The position numbers and the translations under genes are program-made. From assembly GCA_934481505.1 (NCBI GenBank), contig CAKSPP010000012.1, forward strand, positions 1 through 15,602: a stretch of 15,602 bases of DNA, read 5' to 3'. Below are positions 1 to 6,554 of this stretch, piece by piece (the first letter of the stretch is position 1; every line of letters begins with the position of its first letter). The DNA is from an uncultured Eubacteriales bacterium (lineage in GTDB: Bacteria; Bacillota; Clostridia; Oscillospirales; UBA644). The notes beneath the pieces were generated by a model that saw only the letters and a program-made list of their open reading frames with translations, did not search any database and was not told the DNA's origin.

Positions 1-1648
1 GTTTCAGTGCAACGGTGCTTTCGACGGAGCGAAACTTTACAGAAAAGCCCCCTTTAAGATTGCGGGAGAAGTTGCGGAAATTCTTGCCGCTGATGACCGC
101 TTTGCAAAAGCAGAAGTCGCAAATCCCGGCTTTATAAACTTAACTTTAACATCGGAATATATGTCCGAACTGCTCGGTGATATTTATGCCGACGAAAACC
201 TTTCCGTTCCGCAGGTCGGAGAAGGAAAAACCGTTGTTATCGACTACGGCGGACCGAATGTTGCGAAACCTCTGCATATAGGACATCTCCGCTCCGCGAT
301 AATCGGCGAAAGCATAAAAAGACTTGCGAAAGCCTCGGGATACAACGCTCTCGGAGATATCCACCTCGGCGACTGGGGCTTGCAGATAGGTCTTGTCATT
401 ACCGAACTTTCAAAACGCCTGCCCGAAGAAAAATGCTTTTCGGAAGATTTTAAGGAGGGCGACTCCGTTCCGACCCTCACTCCCGAACTTTTGAGCGAGG
501 TCTATCCCTTCGCAAGCAAAAAAAGCAAAGAGGATGAAGAATATAAGAAAGAAGCACAGAAAGCGACTTTCGAATTGCAGAACGGCAGACCCGGATATAT
601 CGCCCTCTGGAAAGAAATCATGCGTGTTTCTGTCGCCGACTTAAAGAAAAACTACGAAAAACTCAATGTCGGTTTCGAATATTGGTACGGCGAAAGCGAC
701 GCCGATAAATATGTCGACGAGCTGGTTTCCCGTCTTAACGAAAAGAACCTCATGCACGAAAGCGAGGGTGCGATGATTGTCGACCTCGAAGAAGAGACCG
801 ACAAAGCTCCCATTGCTCCCATCATAATCAAAAAATCGGATAATTCGAACCTCTATTCGACGACCGACCTTGCGACGATAATTCAGCGTGAAAAGGATTT
901 CGCTCCCGATAAAATCTGGTATGTTGTCGATACCCGTCAGGAACTGCATTTCACGCAGGTTTTCCGCTGTGCGAAAAAAGCGGATCTTACCGACGCAGAG
1001 CTTGAATTCCTCGGTTTCGGAACAATGAACGGCAAAGACGGCAAGCCTTATAAAACCCGCGAGGGCGGCGTTATGAAGCTTGAAGACCTGCTTTCGACCG
1101 CAAAACAGGCGGCAAAGGAAAAACTCGAAGAGTCGGCGTATCTCAAAGAGGCGTCGGACGAGGAAAAGGAAAAGACCGCCGCCGCCGTAGGCATTGCCGC
1201 CGTCAAATTCGGAGACCTTATAAACCAGAGAACGAAAAATTACATTTTCGACCTTGATAAATTCCTTGCGTTTGAGGGAAAAACGGGCACTTATATTCTT
1301 TACACCGTCACCCGTATAAATTCAATTCTGAAAAAGTCGGGACTTTCCCTCGACGGCGAAATTTCGCCCGTAACCCTTTATTCCGAAAGCGAAAGAGCCC
1401 TTGCTCTCAAAATCATGCTTGCGGGTGAGGCATTTACTGTCGCCCTTCGAGAAAAAGCTCCGAATTATATCTGTGACAGCGTTTACCAGATAGCGACCGC
1501 TTTTTCGAAATTTTATCACGATAACCGCATAATCGACGAAAAGGATGAAACTAAGAAAAAATCGTGGCTTTCGCTCTGCCTTATGACAAGAAAGATGATT
1601 TTGAAACATCTTGATGTATTGGCAATCGATTCAGTTGAAAATATGTAA
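1..1648 (+). CDS. argS: Arginyl-tRNA synthetase, 5' end outside the window
   Basis: Class I aminoacyl-tRNA synthetase that charges tRNA-Arg in the cytoplasm. The reading frame is open from base 2 (FQCNGAF...), so the first ATG inside the window (161) is internal and the true start lies upstream. 548 residues are present and I estimate about 35 N-terminal residues are missing. Visible landmarks are the end of the N-terminal Arg-S additional domain (QCNGAF, KAPFKIA), the HIGH signature as HIGHLRS around 277-297, and a degenerate KMSKS region (MNGKDGKPYKTREGG), which is normal for ArgS. The C-terminal DALR anticodon-binding domain ends in FSKFYHDNRI and SWLSLCLMTRKMI. The stop TAA is at 1646-1648. 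A folded repeat starts on the last base of the stop codon and a terminator lies at 1836-1870. The family assignment is very secure. Confidence 0.97.
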   Translation, partial: FQCNGAFDGAKLYRKAPFKIAGEVAEILAADDRFAKAEVANPGFINLTLTSEYMSELLGDIYADENLSVPQVGEGKTVVIDYGGPNVAKPLHIGHLRSAIIGESIKRLAKASGYNALGDIHLGDWGLQIGLVITELSKRLPEEKCFSEDFKEGDSVPTLTPELLSEVYPFASKKSKEDEEYKKEAQKATFELQNGRPGYIALWKEIMRVSVADLKKNYEKLNVGFEYWYGESDADKYVDELVSRLNEKNLMHESEGAMIVDLEEETDKAPIAPIIIKKSDNSNLYSTTDLATIIQREKDFAPDKIWYVVDTRQELHFTQVFRCAKKADLTDAELEFLGFGTMNGKDGKPYKTREGGVMKLEDLLSTAKQAAKEKLEESAYLKEASDEEKEKTAAAVGIAAVKFGDLINQRTKNYIFDLDKFLAFEGKTGTYILYTVTRINSILKKSGLSLDGEISPVTLYSESERALALKIMLAGEAFTVALREKAPNYICDSVYQIATAFSKFYHDNRIIDEKDETKKKSWLSLCLMTRKMILKHLDVLAIDSVENM

Positions 1649-1776
1649 AAGAGAATGTAAAAACGCCCGGAGCAAACTCACTTCGCCGCTCGCCGTACCT
1701 TTGTACGCCTTCGGGAGAATGAAAACGGGGTTTTCATCGAAGTTCATTTGTTCCGAACGCTTTTCCTATTCTCTTT
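1648..1776. repeat. 129-base imperfect palindrome (folded intergenic element)
   Basis: This element begins on the last base of the argS stop codon. The outer arms are AAAGAGAAT (1648-1656) and ATTCTCTTT (1768-1776). Inside them, 18-base arms at 1668-1685 and 1738-1755 are complementary except for a few mismatches. Between these arms sit two perfect hairpins: CGTAC-CTTT-GTACG (1694-1707) and ATGAAAAC-GGG-GTTTTCAT (1719-1737). The predicted fold is a long interrupted stem closed over a two-hairpin junction. It contains no credible gene: the short ORF across it has no ribosome binding site. It could be a MITE- or REP-like dispersed repeat, a structured 3' UTR, or a small RNA. The pairing is read directly from the sequence; the nature of the element is inference. 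Confidence 0.7.
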
Positions 1777-1835
1777 GGTGTGAAGTAAGAATATTTAACC
1801 GCTCGAACTTCGTGCCGAAAATTAAATAAATTAAC

Positions 1836-1873
1836 AAAACAGCCGTCCCTTGGTTGGGGGCGGCTGTTTTTCC
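1836..1873. terminator. Two-way intrinsic terminator between argS and the zinc-ribbon gene
   Basis: A 14-bp stem (1836-1849 with 1857-1870, one G-U pair) encloses a 7-base loop. The arms begin AAAACAGCCG and end CGGCTGTTTT. T-runs leave the hairpin on both strands, so it can stop argS transcription rightward and the dnaK operon leftward. No gene is seen between it and 1912. Confidence 0.88.
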
Positions 1874-1911
1874 TCAGGAGAGGATTTTATGGAAAAATAT
1901 GGAGGGAGTAA

Positions 1912-2316
1912 TCAGATTTTGACGGTAAAGTCCTTTTTGCAGCGGGGGCAGCAGCAGGTATGCGTGCCTTTTCTTCTCGGCAGCCGCAGCTTTGCCTTGC
2001 AGTTCGGACATTTACGGTAAACATGGGTCTTTCTGTCGCGGAAACGGTTTTTTATTCCCGAAAAGAAAGAAACGACCTTGCCTTTGAAGACGGTATATTT
2101 ATAGTTTTCGCTCTGGCGTTTTGCGATATTCCGCGAAAGCATTCGGAAAAAGTAAAGGAAAATAACGACAAGTTCGAGAATCATGACTATTCTGCTTCTC
2201 AAAAAAAGATTGAGAACAAGCAGAATGAAATAGAGCCAAAAGATGGCTTTATTTAAGCTGTCGGTGCCGTATCTTCCCGACATAAAACGCATGAGCCACA
2301 TTTTGAATTTATACAT
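1912..2316 (-). CDS. Small membrane protein with C-terminal zinc ribbon
   Basis: A 134-residue protein of unknown function. It has two hydrophobic helices (about residues 24-39 and 43-59) separated by a very short turn, then a basic linker, then a C-terminal zinc ribbon with Cys103-x2-Cys106 and Cys123-x2-Cys126; extra Cys121 and Cys122 precede the second knuckle. The longer GTG start at 2325 is less likely because that GTG lies inside the AGGTGA ribosome binding site, which is well spaced for the ATG at 2316. The start overlaps the stop of the upstream J-protein gene by 8 bases, which suggests translational coupling. It is the last gene of the dnaK operon and ends before a two-way terminator. 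The zinc ribbon probably faces the cytoplasm (positive residues flank it). No family name is recognised. Confidence 0.8.
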   Translation of the reverse strand: MYKFKMWLMRFMSGRYGTDSLNKAIFWLYFILLVLNLFLRSRIVMILELVVIFLYFFRMLSRNIAKRQSENYKYTVFKGKVVSFFSGIKNRFRDRKTHVYRKCPNCKAKLRLPRRKGTHTCCCPRCKKDFTVKI

Positions 2317-3133
2317 AATCTTCACCTAAATCTATTTTTGTCGGACTTTCATATTTCTGCTCCGTCACAACGCTTACCGTTTTCGCGTCGGGCGTGTCGT
2401 TTTTGATAAAGAAGAAACCGAACGGGCTTCGGCAGAAGCAGGAACAGATTATCTGGGCGATAAACCAGAAAAGACAGCAGGTCGTAAGGTTAAATCCGCG
2501 GGAGCGTCCGCCGTAACTGCGGCTGTCCTGACTGTAAACCCTGCCGCCCGAAGAAATAAGGTCGAGAATCCGTTTGTATTCGGCGTTTGTCGGCTCCATC
2601 TGAACCGCTGTTTTCGCATGGGAAAGAGCGGTTACTTTGTTGCCGGTGTTGTAGTTTGCGATTGCCGAATAATAATACCATTCCGCCGTTCTGTCGGTTA
2701 TTTCCGAAAGGGCGTGAAGTGCTTCGGCGTAAGCCCCGTTTCTTATATAGTGCTTTACGGTGTCAAAGGGGGAGCGTTCGCGGTTTGTGTAAGTCGTATA
2801 ATAGCCGCCGAAAGGTCCGAACCCTCCGAAATCAAAGCCTCCGAACGGGTCTTCCTGTCCGTTTCGGTAAGTCCGTCCGCCGCCTGCCGACGAACCGCCG
2901 TAAGAACCGTAGGGGTTGCCGTAAGGATTTCCGTATTGGTTTTGCTGCGTTGCTTTTCCGCTTTTTATCTGTTCGTAAGCGGCGTTGATTTCGCTCATCT
3001 TTTTTGCGGCTTCCGGGTCGTTCGGGTTTAAGTCGGGGTGATATTTTTTTGCAAGACGGCGGTATGCCTTTGTGACTTCCTCGTCGCTTGCCCCATACGG
3101 AACACCGAGTACATTATAAGGGTCTTGTGCCAT
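2309..3133 (-). CDS. J-domain protein with TPR-like region and C-terminal membrane segment
   Basis: A 274-residue Hsp40-type co-chaperone, not canonical DnaJ. The N-terminal J domain (about 4-58) carries the HPD motif at 32-34 that stimulates Hsp70 ATPase. A Gly/Tyr/Asn-rich linker follows (about 67-112, with GNPYGNPYG repeats), then a TPR-like helical region (about 121-190: EALHALSEI, YYYSAIANYNTGN, ALSHAKTAVQMEP). A hydrophobic, Cys-rich segment at about 216-242 probably enters the membrane, and a short hydrophilic tail closes the protein. The zinc-finger and client-binding domains of DnaJ are missing. The start has a strong GGGAGGAAG site and lies 20 bases inside the end of the DUF5685 gene. 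Its operon partner is dnaK at 3937-5736, so it is probably the J partner of that DnaK, tethered at the membrane. Confidence 0.9.
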   Translation of the reverse strand: MAQDPYNVLGVPYGASDEEVTKAYRRLAKKYHPDLNPNDPEAAKKMSEINAAYEQIKSGKATQQNQYGNPYGNPYGSYGGSSAGGGRTYRNGQEDPFGGFDFGGFGPFGGYYTTYTNRERSPFDTVKHYIRNGAYAEALHALSEITDRTAEWYYYSAIANYNTGNKVTALSHAKTAVQMEPTNAEYKRILDLISSGGRVYSQDSRSYGGRSRGFNLTTCCLFWFIAQIICSCFCRSPFGFFFIKNDTPDAKTVSVVTEQKYESPTKIDLGEDYV

Positions 3134-3935
3134 TTTTCTTCCTCCCGAAAGCTTTGTATTTTAATAAAATTCCCGAAAACAAAACGTTTTCGATTATCTT
3201 TTTTTCTTCTTCAATGCCGAGGGCGGCGTAGGACGAAACGACATCCGCCATCAAAAGGGAAACGGTGTCGTCAAAACTGCCGCTGTCGCAGAGCCGCAGA
3301 GGGTTATACCTCTGTTTTTTTATGTCGCTTTTCAAGTCGCATATCGCGTCGACGGTGTAAATATATTTTCCGAGAGCCGACCCGAAACGGAAAAGCTTTT
3401 CGTAGTTTTCGTCTTCTTTCATCGCGAAAATTTCGCCCATGATGTCTCCGAAAAGCCCCGACGGGATATCCGGGTTCAAGCAATCGGCGTTTTCGGCTGC
3501 GGTGATTTCTGCAAGGCGGTCTCTTGTTGCTTTGCATTGCCTCGGGAACTTTTCTTCGGCTTTTTTTACCGCTTTTTCGAAAATTTTCGCTTCGGCAAGA
3601 GCAATGCGGTTTTTGTCGTCGTTCCAGTCGTCGATAAATTTATAGTAGGAAAGCATGACGTTCATATACGCCGCGTATTCCGAAAATTCGTTTTCTATCG
3701 ACGGAAAAGACGGAAACGGATGCAGAAAGCAGCGGCGGGTTTCTTCGGTGTCGGTTTTTTTATAGAGAGCCGACAGCACGACCGAAAGAAATGTCAGGTC
3801 ATAGCTTAAAGTTATCCTTGAAATTTTTCCGCAGTTGTCTCTTAGCGAACGGCAAAGTCCGCAGTAATACGCCCTGTATTTTTTTTCGTCTTCCTTTGAA
3901 AGAAGAGAAGAATCGGCGAGAATATATCCGAACAT
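3114..3935 (-). CDS. DUF5685 family protein
   Basis: A 273-residue, mostly helical soluble protein that I recognise as DUF5685 from its start (MFGYI...YRAYYCGLCRSL...RITLSYDLTFLS). The function is unknown. Conserved-looking features are Cys25-x2-Cys28, Cys69 with His72 (possible metal ligands), an Asp-rich helix IDDWNDD at 101-107, and a second motif VDAICDLKSD...RYNP at about 195-212. The two Asp motifs resemble the Mg-diphosphate sites of squalene/phytoene synthase-type enzymes; that is inference. The gene lies one base after the dnaK stop, with the site AAGGAT embedded in the end of dnaK, and it overlaps the J-protein gene downstream. This arrangement suggests coupled expression with the chaperones. 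Confidence 0.85.
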   Translation of the reverse strand: MFGYILADSSLLSKEDEKKYRAYYCGLCRSLRDNCGKISRITLSYDLTFLSVVLSALYKKTDTEETRRCFLHPFPSFPSIENEFSEYAAYMNVMLSYYKFIDDWNDDKNRIALAEAKIFEKAVKKAEEKFPRQCKATRDRLAEITAAENADCLNPDIPSGLFGDIMGEIFAMKEDENYEKLFRFGSALGKYIYTVDAICDLKSDIKKQRYNPLRLCDSGSFDDTVSLLMADVVSSYAALGIEEEKKIIENVLFSGILLKYKAFGRKKNGTRPL

Positions 3936-3936
3936 T

Positions 3937-5736
3937 TTAATCCTTGAAGTCGGCGTCGTAGTAGTCCTGCGACGGGTTTTCGGGTTCGGTGTAGTTTGCC
4001 GAAGAGCTGTCTGCCGACGGCTCCGAACCGACCGAGTTTTCCGCCTGCGAAACTATTCTTTCGAGTTCTTCGATAGCTTCCGCTTTTTCGGCGGCGTTTT
4101 TCGATTTCTTTGCTTTGCTTGCCTTTTTGCAGGCTTCGTCGAGCCTCTTTTTGTCTTCTTTATCGAGTTTTTTCGAGACATTTGCCGCTCTGAAAAGAAG
4201 CTGATCTATTTCGTTTTCGGCGTTCGCCGCCTCTTTTCTCTTTCTGTCTTCGTCGGCGTAGACCTGCGAATCTCTTATTGCTCTGTCGATTTCGTCTTTT
4301 GAAAGGTTTGACGAGGCGGTTATCGTTATATCCTGGCTCTTGCCCGTTCCCAAATCTCTTGCGGTGACGTGGACAATACCGTTTGCGTCGATTTCAAAGG
4401 TGACTTCTATCTGCGGAACGCCTCTCATCGCTCTTTTTATTCCGTTCAAGTGGAATTCGCCGAGCAGCTTGTTGTCGGCGGTCATCTGCCGCTCTCCCTG
4501 AAAGACTTTGACATCAACAGAGGTCTGGAAGTTTGCGGCGGTGGTGTAAATATCGCTTTTCTTAATCGGAATAGTCGTGTTTCTTTCGATTATTTTCGAG
4601 AAAATGCCGCCCATAGTTTCAATTCCGAGCGAAAGGGGAGTGACATCAAGGAGCAGCAGCCCTTTGATGTCGCCCGACAAAACGCCTGCCTGCAAAGACG
4701 CTCCCATTGCGACACATTCGTCGGGGTTTATTCCTTTGAAAGGCTCTTTGCCGATAAGGTTTCTTACCGCTTCCTGAACCGCCGGAATTCTCGAAGAACC
4801 GCCGACAAGCAGCACTTTCGAGATGTTTGCGGGGATAAGTCCCGCGTCGGAAAGGGCTCTGTTGACGGGCCCCATCGTCGCGTCGACAAGGTAAGAAGTC
4901 AGCTGATTGAATTTTGCCCTTGTTATCGTCATTTCGAGGTGGGCGGGTCCGTCTTTTTTCTGCATTAAGAACGGCAGGTTGATGTCGGTCTGGGTCATTG
5001 CCGAAAGCTCGATTTTCGCTTTTTCCGCGGCTTCCTTTATTCTTGAAATTGCGGTGATATCCTTTTTCGCGTCGCAGCCCGTCTGCTTTTTGAATTCTTC
5101 GCAGATATAATCGGTTAAAACATTGTCGAAATCATCTCCGCCGAGCCTGTTGTTGCCGGCGGTCGCGAGAACTTCTATAACTCCGCCGTTAATATCGAGG
5201 ACGGAAACATCGAAAGTTCCGCCGCCGAGGTCGTAGACAAGAATTTTCTGTGCTTCTTCTTTATCGACCCCGTATGCAAGGGCTGCCGCCGTGGGTTCGT
5301 TTATGATTCTTTTTACATTGAGTCCCGCAATCGTCCCCGCGTCTTTTGTCGCCTGTCTCTGGGCGTCGGTAAAATAGGCGGGTACGGTTATAACCGCGTC
5401 GGAAACAGGTTCGCCGAGATAGCTTTCCGCGTCGGCTTTGAGCTTTCTTAAAATCATCGCGGAAATTTCCTGAGGAGTGTATTTTTTCGAATCGATAGTG
5501 ATTCTGCGGTCGGTTCCCATATCTCTTTTTATCGAAGAAACGGTTCTGTCGGGGTTTATTACCGCCTGTCTTTTCGCTGTCTTTCCGACGAGCCTCTGAC
5601 CGTCTTTCGTAAACGCGACGACCGACGGGGTGGTTCTTTCTCCGACTTCGTTCGGGATTATAACGCTCTGCCCCTGCTCCATTACGGCAACGCAGGAGTT
5701 TGTCGTTCCGAGATCTATTCCTATGACTTTTGACAT
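3937..5736 (-). CDS. dnaK: Hsp70 chaperone DnaK (probable dedicated paralogue)
   Basis: A 599-residue ATP-dependent chaperone of the Gram-positive type. Nucleotide-binding domain motifs include GIDLGTTNS near the N-terminus, YFTDAQRQATKDAG, NEPTAAALAYG, DLGGGTFDVSVL (about 169-180) and LLVGGSSRIP. The linker LLLLDVTPLSLG (about 369-381) is followed by the beta substrate domain (about 380-490) and a helical lid. I chose the ATG at 5736 (MSKVIGIDLG) rather than the GTG at 5745, because the GTG overlaps the likely ribosome binding site and the family starts with MSK. Oddities: the usual APRGVPQI reads AMRGVPQI, the usual ADNQ in the substrate domain reads ANFQ, the C-terminal tail is short, and grpE, hrcA and canonical dnaJ are absent nearby. 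It may be a second DnaK or the only copy; the window cannot decide. Confidence 0.96.
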   Translation of the reverse strand: MSKVIGIDLGTTNSCVAVMEQGQSVIIPNEVGERTTPSVVAFTKDGQRLVGKTAKRQAVINPDRTVSSIKRDMGTDRRITIDSKKYTPQEISAMILRKLKADAESYLGEPVSDAVITVPAYFTDAQRQATKDAGTIAGLNVKRIINEPTAAALAYGVDKEEAQKILVYDLGGGTFDVSVLDINGGVIEVLATAGNNRLGGDDFDNVLTDYICEEFKKQTGCDAKKDITAISRIKEAAEKAKIELSAMTQTDINLPFLMQKKDGPAHLEMTITRAKFNQLTSYLVDATMGPVNRALSDAGLIPANISKVLLVGGSSRIPAVQEAVRNLIGKEPFKGINPDECVAMGASLQAGVLSGDIKGLLLLDVTPLSLGIETMGGIFSKIIERNTTIPIKKSDIYTTAANFQTSVDVKVFQGERQMTADNKLLGEFHLNGIKRAMRGVPQIEVTFEIDANGIVHVTARDLGTGKSQDITITASSNLSKDEIDRAIRDSQVYADEDRKRKEAANAENEIDQLLFRAANVSKKLDKEDKKRLDEACKKASKAKKSKNAAEKAEAIEELERIVSQAENSVGSEPSADSSSANYTEPENPSQDYYDADFKD

Positions 5737-5770
5737 TTCATTCACCGTCCGAATTTCAGTTTATGCTTCT

Positions 5771-5776
5771 ATTGTA
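5771..5776 (-). promoter_or_regulatory. Extended -10 promoter for the dnaK operon
   Basis: On the minus strand TACAAT (5776-5771) is preceded by TGG, an extended -10 (TGn) arrangement, about 35 bases upstream of the dnaK start. The -35 region is poor (T-rich). No CIRCE repeat and no CtsR heptamer pair is seen between dnaK and the divergent regulator gene, so classical HrcA or CtsR heat-shock control is not supported here. Confidence 0.5.
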
Positions 5777-5815
5777 CCACGCATTTTCGGAATAAAAATA
5801 TCCGTAAAATCAAAC

Positions 5816-5868
5816 TTCGGTGATTTTCGGTTGATTTTCGGTTGATAATGTGATAGTATAATTGTATC
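5816..5868 (+). promoter_or_regulatory. Response-regulator promoter with three direct repeats
   Basis: A TATAAT -10 lies at 5857-5862, 21 bases before the response regulator start. Upstream, TTCGGTGAT (5816-5824), TTCGGTTGAT (5826-5835) and TTCGGTTGAT (5837-5846) repeat with 10-11-base periodicity over the place where a -35 would be. A TGATA/TATCA inverted pair (5851-5855, 5864-5868) brackets the -10. OmpR-type regulators bind one-turn tandem repeats of this kind, so autoregulation is likely by inference. The weak -35 fits an activated promoter. Confidence 0.6.
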
Positions 5869-5882
5869 AAAGGAGTGAGATT

Positions 5883-6554
5883 ATGTTCAAAATACTTGTC
5901 GTTGAAGACGACGCAGAGCTTCAACAGCTTTATTGCAGAGTGCTTTCACGCAACGGATATCTTCCGTTCGGTGCAGCGTTCGCGAAAGAGGCTCTTGATA
6001 TAATGGAACACGAATATATCGACCTTATTATAACCGACGTTATGATGCCGGGAATGGACGGTTTTGAGTTTGTCAAAACGCTCCGCGACGGCGACTGCAC
6101 GCTTCCGGTGCTTGTAATTACGGCAAAAGACAGTTTCAGGGATAAGCAGATAGGTTTTCTTTCGGGCGTCGACGACTATATGGTAAAACCCGTAGACGTA
6201 AACGAAATGGTGCTGCGTGTAGGGGCTCTTTTACGCAGGGCGAAAAGTGTCAGCGAAAGAAAACAGACGGTCGGAAAAACCACTCTCGAATATGACACCC
6301 TGACCGTTTATTCGGAAAATTCCTCGCAGACTCTTCCTCAAAAAGAGTTTATGCTGCTTTATAAACTGATATCTTATCCGAACCGCATTTTCACCCGTCA
6401 GCAGATAATGGACGACGTGTGGGGGCTTGACAGCTACACCGACGCACACACCGTCGACGTACATATAAACAGGCTCCGCGACAGGTTCCGCGACAACCCC
6501 GATTTTGAGATAGTCACCGTTCGCGGCCTCGGATATAAGGCGGTGAAAAAGTGA
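5883..6554 (+). CDS. OmpR/PhoB-type response regulator
   Basis: A 223-residue cytoplasmic two-component regulator. The receiver domain (about 2-115) shows the acidic pair in VVEDD (9-10), phospho-acceptor Asp52 in TDVMMPGMDG, Thr80 and Lys102 (VKPVD). The C-terminal winged-helix DNA-binding domain (about 125-223) has PQKEFMLLYKL, FTRQQIMDDVWG and VDVHINRLRDRF...TVRGLGYK. A longer TTG start at 5862 overlaps the -10 box and is rejected. The ATG at 5883 follows AAAGGAG with 7-base spacing. The gene overlaps the kinase gene by four bases (GTGA), so the two form a coupled pair. The stimulus and target genes are not shown by the sequence; its own promoter is a likely target. Confidence 0.95.
   Translation: MFKILVVEDDAELQQLYCRVLSRNGYLPFGAAFAKEALDIMEHEYIDLIITDVMMPGMDGFEFVKTLRDGDCTLPVLVITAKDSFRDKQIGFLSGVDDYMVKPVDVNEMVLRVGALLRRAKSVSERKQTVGKTTLEYDTLTVYSENSSQTLPQKEFMLLYKLISYPNRIFTRQQIMDDVWGLDSYTDAHTVDVHINRLRDRFRDNPDFEIVTVRGLGYKAVKK

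Noticed and set aside
1611..1829. 72-codon plus-strand ORF across the palindrome after argS
   Set aside because: It overlaps the argS end in another frame, lacks a ribosome site and is explained by the folded repeat.
4369..4968. 199-codon plus-strand ORF opposite dnaK
   Set aside because: Antisense shadow of dnaK with no initiation signal.
5737..5745. GTG start of dnaK nine bases upstream
   Set aside because: The GTG is part of the likely ribosome binding sequence, and the family starts at MSKVIGIDLG (5736).
5737..5882. CIRCE operator (HrcA site) upstream of dnaK
   Set aside because: The TTAGCACTC-N9-GAGTGCTAA pattern is absent on both strands; only the TTCGG direct repeats and a small TGATA/TATCA pair are present.
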